A stretch of 64,000 bases of DNA. Origin: Actinomycetota bacterium (GTDB taxonomy: Bacteria > Actinomycetota > Acidimicrobiia > Acidimicrobiales > Microtrichaceae). The notes beneath the pieces are model-generated. The model was not told where the DNA came from, did no database searches, and was given only the letters and a program-made list of their open reading frames with translations. Location of the stretch: positions 124,001 to 188,000 of the forward strand of contig JADJBW010000009.1 of assembly GCA_016703525.1 (NCBI GenBank). Direction: 5' to 3'. The position numbers were made by a program, and so were the translations under genes. Positions 1 to 8,683 of this stretch are shown piece by piece. The stretch's first letter is position 1, and each line of letters opens with the position of its first letter.

Positions 1-10
1 CGTCGGCGGC

Positions 11-2428
11 GTGCTCTCGACGGTGGCGATCACGCCGGCCCTCCATCGTGCGAGCCCGGGAACCGTTCGCTCGCTGGGGTCGGTCGACGTGCTGGTGGTG
101 GATTCCACCCTCGGCATGAGCGCCGCCGCGTTGTGTGCGGTGGCCGCGTGGTGGGGCTTCCTGGGCGATCCGCGGGCGCGGCGCACCTCGTGGCGCACGG
201 TCGTCGCGTCCCTGATCGTGCTGGTGGGCGTGCGATTCGCCGTGCTCCTCGTGGTGTTCGGCGCGCCGTCGCTGTTCCTGGTTCGGTTCATCGGGATTGC
301 GGTCGGCGATCTGGGCGTCCCCCTGTTGAGCTTTGCGCTCGGACGGCTGCTGCGAGGCGCCTCGTCCGACGGAGCGGAAGCGCCGCCGGGGTTCGAGTCG
401 GTGCTCGGGTGGAGCGGCGTGGAGCAACGCCAGTTCGCCGCGTCGCTGCACGATGTCGCGTCCCATGAGCTCGCGCCGATGGTGGCCCTCTTGGAGCGCC
501 AGCACCGGTTGGAGGCGAGCCGAGGCGACGCCGAGTCGGCCGAGTCGGCCGAGTTCCTCCACGAGATGGCACAACTCGGTCGGGAGGCCATCGACCGACT
601 CCGCGACCTGGTCGCCGCGCTGCGGTCGGAGCCCGAGAGCGGGATGTTCCGTCCGACTCGCACGCCGGCCGACACCGCGCTCGACGAGGTCGCGCTGCGT
701 CGGTCGATCGCCGCCATGTCGTGGATGGGCGCGCCCGTCGAGGTGCGGGTCGCCGGCCTCGATACCGAGATGGACCGGCGGGTGGCCGCCCTGTGCTGGC
801 GGGCGATACACGAGGGCATCGCCAACGCCGCTCGACACGCCGGCGCGGCCCCGGTGTCGGTCACCCTCACGGTCGAGGCGCGCGACGTTCGGCTGACCAT
901 CGTGAATCCGGTGGGCGGTGACACCGGGGGGCTCGCGAGCCCGGACGCGCCGCTCGGGTTCGGGCTGGGTCTCGCGTCGCTGACGGAATCGGCTCGGCGT
1001 CTCGGCGGCAGCCTCGCGGCGGGCCGGGCCAGGAACCACTTCGAGCTTCGGCTGTGGGTGCCGGTGCATCCGGGCGTTGTTCGTCGCGCCGGGGCAGTGC
1101 TGTCGCAGGTTGTCCGCACCGTCAGCGTCGGCGATCCCGTGGAACGATCGAGGCCCCAGCCGCTCGACCGTACGTCGATGGCCCGCCGAGTGCGCGTGGC
1201 GACCCGCTGGATCGGCCGCTCCGACCTGGGGCTCGTCGCGCTCGCGTTGGTCGGTGCCGCCGGGTCGGTCGTCGCCGAAGCGGTGCGAGGCCACGTGACC
1301 GCTGCGCCGTGGATCGATCCGTCGTCGATCGGGCGGTCGGTCCTGGTGGCGATCGCCGTCGTCGCGTTGCTGGTACGTCGTCGCGTGCCGGTGAGCGCCA
1401 TGGTGCTCGGCTCGGTCACGCTGGTCGCGACGTTGGACCAGTCGGTACCGCCGACGCTGATCGCGGTGTGGATCATCCTGCTCACCGTTGCGGTCACCGT
1501 CGACTCGGGGCAGCGCGCCGCGGCCCGACTCGCGCTCGTCGGCCTGCAGGCGGCGCTCGTCGCCGCGGCGATGGTGGTGAGCCTCGTGCCCGGCGACGGG
1601 AGCTCCGCCACGAGCCGCGCCGCCGCCAACTTCGCGTTTCGCACGATGCTGATCGCCATCTCGTCGCTCGCCGTGTGGCTCGCCGGCGAGTGGTTGGTCC
1701 TTCGCCGTCGGCGGGTGGCCGACGTGGCCAGGAGCCACGGGGCGGCGCGCGACCAGGGGCTTGCCGCGGTGATCGCCGGAACGGCGTCGGAACGGCTCCG
1801 TCTGGTGGGCGAACTGCACGCGATGATGGCGCAGCGCCTGGTCCTGCTCGCCACGTTGTCGGATTCGGCCCGGCAGCGTTTGGAGCGCGGCGAGTCGTCG
1901 TCGCTCGACCGCGACCTCGCGTCGATCACCGACACGTGCCGCGAGGTTCGTGCCGAACTCGATCACCTGGTCGGTCGCCTCGACCCGAACGCCGGAGCGA
2001 CGCTCACCGCGCAGCCGAGCCTCGCGAGCGCGCTCGCTCGGGTGCAGCACGTGCGTCGGACGGGCGCCGATGTCCGAGTCGAGGTGGTCGGGGATCCCGC
2101 CGAGGTACCGGCGTTCGTGGGCGCGGCGATTGACCGCCTCGTGGAGGCACTCCTCGGGTCGACCCGACTCGTCGCGGGGACTCCGGTGCAGATCGTCGTC
2201 GCGATCGACCCGCTCGCCGTGCAGCTCGAGGTTCGGGCCGCGGCGGGGCTGGTCGAAGGACCGGAGACCGAACTCGGCACGGCCATCGCCGAGCGGGTGC
2301 GGGTGGCGGGTGGAACGCTCCACCTCGGCGACCCGCTCGATCGGCCCTGGCGCTGCACCGTCCGCTTCCCGTGCGGCGCCGACGCGGTTGACGGCGAGCC
2401 GCCCGATCGGCTGGGCTCGGCCCCATGA
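11..2428 (+). CDS. Two-module NarL-family-type sensor histidine kinase (5' end may lie outside window)
   Basis: The predicted product is a membrane sensor kinase of about 805 residues that would phosphorylate the response regulator encoded immediately downstream. It has an N-terminal membrane region (roughly residues 35-115) and a HisKA_3-like helix with motif SLHD (His147). A HATPase domain follows, with an N-box-like HEGIANAARHA and a glycine-rich GFGLGLASL. A second membrane region (about 405-565) is followed by a second kinase-like module with ELHAMM (His603). That second module lacks an N-box and may be catalytically dead. The GTG at position 11 is the first start, but the frame is open to the window edge, so the true start may be upstream. 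The stop overlaps the regulator's ATG (ATGA). The duplicated architecture is unusual; the ligand is unknown. Confidence 0.8.
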   Translation: MLSTVAITPALHRASPGTVRSLGSVDVLVVDSTLGMSAAALCAVAAWWGFLGDPRARRTSWRTVVASLIVLVGVRFAVLLVVFGAPSLFLVRFIGIAVGDLGVPLLSFALGRLLRGASSDGAEAPPGFESVLGWSGVEQRQFAASLHDVASHELAPMVALLERQHRLEASRGDAESAESAEFLHEMAQLGREAIDRLRDLVAALRSEPESGMFRPTRTPADTALDEVALRRSIAAMSWMGAPVEVRVAGLDTEMDRRVAALCWRAIHEGIANAARHAGAAPVSVTLTVEARDVRLTIVNPVGGDTGGLASPDAPLGFGLGLASLTESARRLGGSLAAGRARNHFELRLWVPVHPGVVRRAGAVLSQVVRTVSVGDPVERSRPQPLDRTSMARRVRVATRWIGRSDLGLVALALVGAAGSVVAEAVRGHVTAAPWIDPSSIGRSVLVAIAVVALLVRRRVPVSAMVLGSVTLVATLDQSVPPTLIAVWIILLTVAVTVDSGQRAAARLALVGLQAALVAAAMVVSLVPGDGSSATSRAAANFAFRTMLIAISSLAVWLAGEWLVLRRRRVADVARSHGAARDQGLAAVIAGTASERLRLVGELHAMMAQRLVLLATLSDSARQRLERGESSSLDRDLASITDTCREVRAELDHLVGRLDPNAGATLTAQPSLASALARVQHVRRTGADVRVEVVGDPAEVPAFVGAAIDRLVEALLGSTRLVAGTPVQIVVAIDPLAVQLEVRAAAGLVEGPETELGTAIAERVRVAGGTLHLGDPLDRPWRCTVRFPCGADAVDGEPPDRLGSAP

Positions 2429-3114
2429 CCACCTCGGCCGAGGCCCCAATCAGCGTCGCAATCGCCGATGACGAGGCGCGGTTCCTGAGCGCACTCGCCG
2501 ACCTGCTCGGCGGGTTCGACGACCTATTCGTCGTCGGCACCGCGCAGAACGGAGCCGAACTGGTGGAGTTGGTGGAGTGGACCCAGCCGGCGGTCGCCAT
2601 CGTCGATGTGCAGATGCCGGTGATGGACGGTGTCTCGGCGATCCGCGAGATGTCGCGCCGCGGTCTGCTGGGGCCCGGGCGTACCCGGGCGCTCATGCAC
2701 ACGGTGTACGTCGGCGACCGGCTCGTCGCTGCGGCGATGCAGGCGGGGGCCGACAGCTATGTGCTCAAGGGCGCTCAGGCGGGCGAGCTGGCCGACGCGG
2801 TCCGGGCGACCGCCCGGGGAGACCGGCGCCTGGCGCAGGCGGCGATCGACGCCATGGTGCGCCTGGTCGGCGGCGCGCCGCCCGTGGAAGCCGAGACCCT
2901 CGACCGCCCGCTGACCGCTGCGGAGGTCGACGTCGTCGAGTTGATCGCCCAGGGGTTGACCGTCGACGAGATCGCCCGGCGCCTGCACCTCAGCCCGAAC
3001 ACGATCAAGACCCACGAGACGTCGGCCCGTGCGAAGACCGGCTGTAGCAACCGCACGAAGCTCGCCGTGTGGGCGCTGCGCAACGGGCTCGGCGGCGACC
3101 CCACCGGCGCCTGA
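2425..3114 (+). CDS. LuxR/NarL-type response regulator
   Basis: This is a DNA-binding response regulator of 229 residues. The receiver domain shows the acidic pair near residue 15 (IADDEA), the phospho-acceptor Asp61 in VDVQMPVMDG and the conserved Lys in YVLKG. The C-terminal LuxR-type helix-turn-helix has PLTAAEVDVVELIAQG and the recognition helix region SPNTIKTH. Its ATG overlaps the TGA of the kinase, so the two are translationally coupled and form a two-component pair. The target genes are unknown; the downstream secreted propeller protein is a possible but unproven target. Confidence 0.9.
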   Translation: MTTSAEAPISVAIADDEARFLSALADLLGGFDDLFVVGTAQNGAELVELVEWTQPAVAIVDVQMPVMDGVSAIREMSRRGLLGPGRTRALMHTVYVGDRLVAAAMQAGADSYVLKGAQAGELADAVRATARGDRRLAQAAIDAMVRLVGGAPPVEAETLDRPLTAAEVDVVELIAQGLTVDEIARRLHLSPNTIKTHETSARAKTGCSNRTKLAVWALRNGLGGDPTGA

Positions 3115-3187
3115 ACGGCCGCGTGCCCGGGCAACGGCGATGGTCGGTGGTCGAAGCACGCCCCACCGTGTCCGCCATACTTGACCG

Positions 3188-4693
3188 GTGCTGCACTCCC
3201 GGATCTCTCGACGCGTCGTTCGCCGGTCCGTCGCCGTCGGTATCGCCGCGATTGCGGTGCTCGCGCCACCAGCCGCCGCTGCGCCGGGTCAGACGGACGG
3301 AGGCGCGACGCCCACGTCGACCGCCCCGCCCGCACGGGTGCGCAGCGAGAAGGGCCGGATCGCCTGGGTGACCCCATCGGGCGACGTCATGGTCGCCCGG
3401 CACGACGGCTCGGGCGCTACGCAGGTCGGCTCGGGAGCGGTCGCCAATGCCGCAGGGTTGGCTCCGCTCGCCTGGCGCCAACCCGGCGGCGATGCGATCA
3501 CCTTCGTGCGCAACGACCGCTCGCTCGTGGTCGCCCCGGTCGACGGCACCCCAGCCTTCGTGGTGGCGACCGACGCCGTGGTGCCGGCCGATTCGGACGA
3601 GTCGATCATCAGCTGGCAGCTCACGGGCTCGCTGCTCACGTACCTCGCCGAGCCCACCCCCGGGCGGGTCGAGAGCCGCGTGGTCGACTTCACCCGCGAA
3701 TCGGAGGGCCTGGCCGCGGTGTCGCGCACCATCGGCAACCCCGACGAGCGCGACGTGCTCGCGCAGTCGTTCCTGCCGCTCGACCCGGTGATCTACCAGC
3801 GGACCCGATCGAAGGAGACGGGTCGCGAACTCACGGTTGCGGTGGTCTCTCCCTTCGACGGGTCGATCGCCGGCCTGCCGATCGGGCTCGACGACGTGAC
3901 GTTCAGCCCCGACGGCCGGTACGCCTTCGCTGTGAGCGGGGGCACCGGCCGGATGGAGCAACTCGTGCGCATCGACATGATCCGGCCGTCGCCGAAGCCG
4001 CTCGACGAACGATCGCGGGTGTGCCGGCCCGCGGTGTCGCCCGATGCTCGGTGGATCGTGTACGCCGCGGGGTCGCGCTGCGAGCAGGTGTGGGTCTCCC
4101 GCATCAACGGCGCCGACCGACGCCGCCTCACCCGCGGCATCGACGGCGTGTCGTTCGCCACCGGCCTGTTCACCTGGACCGAGGACGGCGCGACCGTCAC
4201 CCACGCAGCCTGTGGTCCGGGCAACGCTCCGGGGCGCTGCAGCGGCGAGGTGGTCGACATCGCCGTGGCCGACGGCACGGTGACGCGCGGCCCCGAGGCC
4301 GGCTCGGTGCTGCGCGAGCAGCGCTCGCTCCTGCGGCCGGTCACGGTGCAGGTCGAGATCAACGGCGGCACCAAGTACTCGGGTCGCTACGAGGTCGGCT
4401 CCGACTCGGTGAGCGACCTGGTGCAGGAAGGCGGCGCCGAGGTGGTCGAGCTCACGCTCGCCGACGAGAACGAGCCCAACCGCACCGTGCAACTGGCGCT
4501 GGCCCGAACCTCGGGTTCGATCTGGCTGGGCGGCACGCTGCGGGTGGCCGACGGCGATCAGCGCATCGGCTTCTCGGTGATCGGCCGGGTGCAGGTCGGT
4601 GGCTACGGCTACGCGAAGTTCCGGGGCGTCTGGCTGAGCGCAGCGGGCACGCCGCTGCGCTCGGGCCAGGTCACCGTCACCGTGCGGCGCTGA
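3188..4693 (+). CDS. Secreted TolB/WD40-like beta-propeller protein
   Basis: The product is a 501-residue exported protein of unknown function. A signal peptide is visible (Arg-rich n-region, hydrophobic IAAIAVLAPPAAAA, likely cleavage near residue 35). Repeated blade-like segments follow, such as RIAWVTPSGDVMVAR and DVTFSPDGRYAFAVSG, which resemble TolB/PD40 propeller repeats. The C-terminal 130 residues look like a separate beta-rich domain. The GTG start lies 6 nt after a CATACT hexamer with no Shine-Dalgarno, fitting a leaderless transcript. The 3' end overlaps the convergent permease gene by 17 nt. Confidence 0.65.
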   Translation: MLHSRISRRVVRRSVAVGIAAIAVLAPPAAAAPGQTDGGATPTSTAPPARVRSEKGRIAWVTPSGDVMVARHDGSGATQVGSGAVANAAGLAPLAWRQPGGDAITFVRNDRSLVVAPVDGTPAFVVATDAVVPADSDESIISWQLTGSLLTYLAEPTPGRVESRVVDFTRESEGLAAVSRTIGNPDERDVLAQSFLPLDPVIYQRTRSKETGRELTVAVVSPFDGSIAGLPIGLDDVTFSPDGRYAFAVSGGTGRMEQLVRIDMIRPSPKPLDERSRVCRPAVSPDARWIVYAAGSRCEQVWVSRINGADRRRLTRGIDGVSFATGLFTWTEDGATVTHAACGPGNAPGRCSGEVVDIAVADGTVTRGPEAGSVLREQRSLLRPVTVQVEINGGTKYSGRYEVGSDSVSDLVQEGGAEVVELTLADENEPNRTVQLALARTSGSIWLGGTLRVADGDQRIGFSVIGRVQVGGYGYAKFRGVWLSAAGTPLRSGQVTVTVRR

Positions 4694-7217
4694 GCCCGAC
4701 GCTCGCCGTCGCGTCGCGTCGGGCAGCGAACCACGGTGGAAGCGCAGCGAGCAACGGGAAGCACACGACCCCTGCGAGCAGCCAGAGCCACGGCATGGCG
4801 TGCGCGTTGTTGCTTGCCACCCACGCCGCGGTCACGCCGCTGATCGTCGCCGGTATCGCGCCGACACCCACGAGCAGCGCGGCACGAAACGCAGCGGTCC
4901 TGCGGTGATGCGCCGGCGACGCGCCGAGGTTCCGCAACGTCGCGCGCTCCCGGACGCGCTCGGCCCGGTCGAGCGCCGTGAGCACCAACGCGATGGCGAG
5001 CACCAGGAGTGCGGCGGCGCCGGTCGCGAGGGCGATGCCGAGCGGGCTTCGGCTGTTCTGTGCCGAGAGCCGTGGGTCGTTCGACGACAGGCTCGACGGG
5101 AGGCGTCGGCTGAGTCGCTTCGCCGTGGCATCGTCGACGCCGGCCTTGCTGGCGACGATCGACTCGGCGACGGAGCGATCGCTGGCCGCGACGCGGTCGC
5201 TCACGAGGACCGCGCCGCCGAGGACTGGATGGTCGAGGTTGGGGCTGACGTCCGCCTCGACGACGGGGATGCGGCGGCCGTCGGCCGCGGTCACCGAATC
5301 GGGAGCGAAGTCGGCGAACCAGGTCGGCACGACGACGGCACCGGCGTTCAGCGCATCGGCGACGGGCGCCGGGAGGCTCGCGATCGCCTCGTCGTCGAGC
5401 ACCTCGACCGTGCTCACGTACGCTGCGTCCTCCGGGAGTGCGCACGATGGCGGGGCACACAGCAGATCGACCGGGACCGACCGGGCCGTCCCGACGGTGA
5501 AGCCGGCGTCGCGGAGCTCCCGTGCCGCCCGTTCCGCGTCCGGGGTCTGCACCGCCGCCAACCGGTCGGCGCGGACCGCCAGGGTTGTCGCCACGAGCCC
5601 GACATCGGTTCGAGCCGGGGCCTCGTTCGGGTAGATGGCGGGCGTCGCCGTGAACGCGATCGCGGCCCAGCCCGCCATGGTGGCGGCGAGCGCGCCGGCG
5701 GCGGCGGCGGCGCGCACCCCGTCGCGGGAGAGGTCGCGGGCCGCGAGGCGCACGCTCGGTCCGCCGACTTTCCAGCGGCGCAGGGCACGGATGGCGCCGG
5801 TCGTCACTGCGACGAGTCCGCCGACGCCGAGCGCGACGGCGGCCGCTCTGGCCGCGTCGGCGCCCCGGGTGATCACCGCTGCATCGGAGGTGTAGGTGCC
5901 GTCGGCCGAGACCTCGTAGCTCGTTCGCGTGAGGCCGAGGAGCGCGAGCCCCGTCGCCAGGGCGATCGCGCCACCCAGCAGCACCCGCGGCGCGGCCCGA
6001 GGGAGCGAGCGAGCGCCGTGGAGCAGCGCGATCGGCGACGCCGTGGTGGTGCCCCGCGCGGCGAACGCCCCCGCCGCGAGCGCACCGGCGATGCCGACGA
6101 GTGGAGCGGCGAGCAGCGGCGCCGTCGCCGCATGCACGGGGAGCGGCAGCACTCCGGCCACGGCCTGCCATCGAGGGATCAGCACATGAGCGAGCGCCAC
6201 GCCGGCGCCGAGACCGGCGACCGACGCCGAGGCACCGATGATCGCGGCCTCGGCGAGCACCGCCGCCCGAAGCGTCACGGGAGCCGCCCCGCTCGCCGCC
6301 AACAGGCCCAGGTCGTGGCGTCGCCGGCGAACCCCGACCGCGAGCGCGGCGGCGGCGACGAGGCCGGTCCAGCACATGCCGAACGCGGCGAACGTGAAGG
6401 CGAGCGCCCGCGGCGCCGCCGACGACATCGCGCTCGACACGGCGAGCCGGGAACCGGTCAACGCGAAGCCGGTCGAGGCGTCGCCGGCGTCGGGCAGGTC
6501 GACGGCGTCGCCGCGCTGTTGGCGCTCGGCGAGGCGCCGCGCGGCGGGCCCGGACACCACGAGGTCGCTCACGACGCGGCCCTGCGCGTCGGCGATGGCG
6601 CGGTCGGGGTGGGCGGCGCGGCCGGCCTCCTGTGCGACGGCCTCGTCCCAGGCGACCACGTTCGTCTCACCTGCGTGCGCGGAGGTGAGCCCGACGACGC
6701 TCAGGGTGCGTTCTGGTGCGACCGTGGTCAGCCGATCGCCGAGGCGGAGCGTGCGCCCGGTGATCGTTCGCGGCGCCACGGCGATCTCTCCGGCGCGCTC
6801 GGGGAACCGCCCGCGGTCCAACAGCGCGGTGGGGGCCTGGCGCGGGTCACCCTTCGCGGCGCTGACCGACATCGTTTCGATCCGCCCGCCGGGCCGGGCG
6901 ACCAGCAGCTGACCCTCGGCCATCGGCACGTACTCGCCTTCCGGGGCCGGTGCGGCCGCCTGCAGCACCGCGAGGGCGACCGAGACGCGTTCCTCGAGCG
7001 GGCGATCGACCTGCGGCGCCTGGATGGCCCAGCCGGCGAACCCGGGGGCGATGCGCTCGGCCTCCTCCCGCGTCGGGATCGTGCTGTCGATGCCGTAGAG
7101 GCCGACGGTCAGGCCGCACACGGGGAGCGCGACCGCCGCGGCGACGAGCAGGCTGCGCCCGCGGTGTTGGCGGGCCTCGCGCCAGCCGAGGCGGGCGACG
7201 GCGACGGCGGCGCTCAT
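4677..7217 (-). CDS. FtsX-family ABC transporter permease
   Basis: This is an integral membrane permease of about 846 residues that would pair with the ATPase encoded just upstream. It shows an N-terminal anchor (LLVAAAVALPVCG), a large extracytoplasmic region, and two FtsX/MacB-type membrane blocks, one near residues 260-480 and one near the C-terminus. The start at 7217 (MSAAVAVARLGWREARQHRG) is chosen because its ATG overlaps the TGA of the ATPase. The longer open frame upstream lies inside the ATPase gene and is Arg-rich shadow. Such MacB-like exporters commonly move antimicrobial peptides, lipids or lipoproteins; the substrate here is unknown. Confidence 0.85.
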   Translation of the reverse strand: MSAAVAVARLGWREARQHRGRSLLVAAAVALPVCGLTVGLYGIDSTIPTREEAERIAPGFAGWAIQAPQVDRPLEERVSVALAVLQAAAPAPEGEYVPMAEGQLLVARPGGRIETMSVSAAKGDPRQAPTALLDRGRFPERAGEIAVAPRTITGRTLRLGDRLTTVAPERTLSVVGLTSAHAGETNVVAWDEAVAQEAGRAAHPDRAIADAQGRVVSDLVVSGPAARRLAERQQRGDAVDLPDAGDASTGFALTGSRLAVSSAMSSAAPRALAFTFAAFGMCWTGLVAAAALAVGVRRRRHDLGLLAASGAAPVTLRAAVLAEAAIIGASASVAGLGAGVALAHVLIPRWQAVAGVLPLPVHAATAPLLAAPLVGIAGALAAGAFAARGTTTASPIALLHGARSLPRAAPRVLLGGAIALATGLALLGLTRTSYEVSADGTYTSDAAVITRGADAARAAAVALGVGGLVAVTTGAIRALRRWKVGGPSVRLAARDLSRDGVRAAAAAGALAATMAGWAAIAFTATPAIYPNEAPARTDVGLVATTLAVRADRLAAVQTPDAERAARELRDAGFTVGTARSVPVDLLCAPPSCALPEDAAYVSTVEVLDDEAIASLPAPVADALNAGAVVVPTWFADFAPDSVTAADGRRIPVVEADVSPNLDHPVLGGAVLVSDRVAASDRSVAESIVASKAGVDDATAKRLSRRLPSSLSSNDPRLSAQNSRSPLGIALATGAAALLVLAIALVLTALDRAERVRERATLRNLGASPAHHRRTAAFRAALLVGVGAIPATISGVTAAWVASNNAHAMPWLWLLAGVVCFPLLAALPPWFAARRDATASVGLSAAR

Positions 7218-7984
7218 CGCTCGACCTCGACGAACAGGTCCGACAGGTCGTCGTCGGCGGGGGGAGGAGAAGTGGCATCGACGATCACCCCGTCCGCGAG
7301 GAACACCACTCGGTCGGCCCACCCGGCGTGCGCCGGGTTGTGGGTGGCGACGACGGCGGCGGCCCCGGCGTCGCATCTCGCCCGGAGCAACGCCATCACC
7401 GCCTCGCCCGTGCGCGAGTCGAGGGCGCCGGTCGGCTCGTCCGCGAGCAGGAGCGACCGCCCGCCGACGAGCGCCCGGGCTATGGCGACGCGTTGCTGTT
7501 CGCCACCGGAGAGCGCGTCGGGGAAGGCGTCGGCGAAGGCGGCGAGGCCGACGAGCTCGAGCGCCGCGACCGCCTCGACCTTGGCCTCCCGCGCCGACCG
7601 CCCGTCGAGCTCGAGGGGGAGCGCGACGTTCTCCGCGGCGCTCAGGGCTGCCAGCAGGTTGAGGTGCTGCTCCACGAAGCCGACGCTGCGCCGGCGCAGT
7701 TGTGCGAGCCCGGCGTTGTCGAGGGCGTGGAGGTGCGTGCCGTGCACGGCGATCGTTCCCGTGTCGGCCTGGTCGAGCCCGGCGCTGACGTGCAGCAGCG
7801 TCGACTTGCCCGAACCGCTCGGTCCCGTCAGGGCGACGAGCTCGCCCGCCCGGACCGTCAGCGTGATGTCGTCGAGCGCGACGCGTTCGCCGCGGCCGTC
7901 GTGGAACGTGCGCCGCACGCCGTGGAGTTCGAGCGCGGGCGGTGCGGCGGATGGGGGGACTGCGTTGCGAGTGGTGTGATTCAT
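7214..7984 (-). CDS. ABC transporter ATP-binding protein (MacB/LolD type)
   Basis: This is a 256-residue ATPase for the adjacent FtsX-type permease. It carries Walker A GPSGSGKST, the signature LSGGEQQR, Walker B LLLADEPTGALD and the switch His in VVATHN. The LADEPTGALD wording is typical of the MacB/LolD subfamily. Its ATG overlaps the stop of the PadR gene, and its stop overlaps the permease start, so padR-ATPase-permease is one translationally coupled operon. Confidence 0.93.
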   Translation of the reverse strand: MNHTTRNAVPPSAAPPALELHGVRRTFHDGRGERVALDDITLTVRAGELVALTGPSGSGKSTLLHVSAGLDQADTGTIAVHGTHLHALDNAGLAQLRRRSVGFVEQHLNLLAALSAAENVALPLELDGRSAREAKVEAVAALELVGLAAFADAFPDALSGGEQQRVAIARALVGGRSLLLADEPTGALDSRTGEAVMALLRARCDAGAAAVVATHNPAHAGWADRVVFLADGVIVDATSPPPADDDLSDLFVEVER

Positions 7985-8580
7985 CGGTTCCTCCGGCGGG
8001 TTGGTGGCTGCGCCGGGCGTGCGCCCGCGGCGTGGTGGGATTCGGTGGATGCGGTGAGCAACTCCTCGGCCTGGTCGAGCCAGTGGAGTTCTGCAGAGAT
8101 CGACGCGACGACGGCGTCGAGGGCGATGCGGCGGCCCAGGTCGTCGGGTTCTCCCCGCGATCTCGCCCGCGTGAACCGCTGCAGGGTCTCGGTGGTGGAC
8201 CGGCGCTGGTCGGCGATGATCCCGAGCGTGTCGATCGTTCGGTCGCGCAGGCTCATCGCGATCTTGATGACCACCTCGTCGCGCTCGGGCGCAAGCCGTG
8301 GCCGTGCGGTTCCGAACCAGTCGCGAAGCTCGTCGCGACCGGCCTCGGTGATGCGGTACCGCTTCTGCCCCTCGTCACCGACGTTGGTCGCCGGGTCGGC
8401 GCCGTGGCCGCTGTCGGTGACGACCTGCCCGTCGCGAACCAGCCGGTTGAGGGTTGTGTACACCTGCCCGACGTTGAGCGGCCAGAGCGCTCCGGTGGCG
8501 TCCTCGAACTCCTTCTTCAGCTGGAATCCGTACTTCGGTGACTCGGCGAGCAGCGCCAGCAGACCGTTGCGGACCGACAT
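7981..8580 (-). CDS. PadR-family transcriptional regulator
   Basis: This is a 199-residue repressor-type regulator. The N-terminal winged helix begins MSVRNGLLALLAESPKYGFQLKKEFE and contains the usual YTTLNRLVRDG recognition/wing region. A C-terminal Vir_C-like helical dimerisation domain follows. The start at 8580 is supported by a GGGGAGG ribosome-binding site 4 nt upstream; the frame further upstream runs through the operator DNA and is not coding. First gene of the exporter operon, so it probably autoregulates and senses an exported compound. Confidence 0.92.
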   Translation of the reverse strand: MSVRNGLLALLAESPKYGFQLKKEFEDATGALWPLNVGQVYTTLNRLVRDGQVVTDSGHGADPATNVGDEGQKRYRITEAGRDELRDWFGTARPRLAPERDEVVIKIAMSLRDRTIDTLGIIADQRRSTTETLQRFTRARSRGEPDDLGRRIALDAVVASISAELHWLDQAEELLTASTESHHAAGARPAQPPTRRRNR

Positions 8581-8598
8581 GCGGCCTCCCCATGGTAG

Positions 8599-8639
8599 AT
8601 ACCGGGTATACGAATACTGAGTATATGCATACCCGGTAT
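8599..8639. promoter_or_regulatory. Triple phased PadR operator array
   Basis: Three perfect 11-bp palindromes lie in a row: ATACCGGGTAT (8599-8609), ATACTGAGTAT (8614-8624) and ATACCCGGTAT (8629-8639). Consensus is ATACYNRGTAT, with centres exactly 15 bp apart. The outer two are also inverted copies of each other. They sit 19 bp upstream of the PadR start codon in an otherwise very GC-rich genome, so they are the likely autoregulatory sites of PadR. Confidence 0.85.
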
Positions 8640-8647
8640 AGACGCAA
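8620..8647 (-). promoter_or_regulatory. Predicted promoter of the padR-ABC operon
   Basis: On the minus strand a TTGCGT (8647-8642) and a TATACT (8625-8620) are separated by 16 bp, a reasonable housekeeping promoter. The -10 element overlaps the middle operator palindrome and the spacer covers the outer one, so bound PadR would occlude polymerase. Transcription would begin near 8613, giving a short leader with a strong Shine-Dalgarno. Confidence 0.5.
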
Positions 8648-8683
8648 CCCCGTTGTCGGCGGAAACTGGTAGAACCAGGCCCC

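Noticed and set aside
4800..7979. 1059-codon plus-strand open frame across the ABC transporter genes
   Set aside because: Arg/Gly-rich shadow of the minus-strand permease and ATPase, which carry clear functional motifs.
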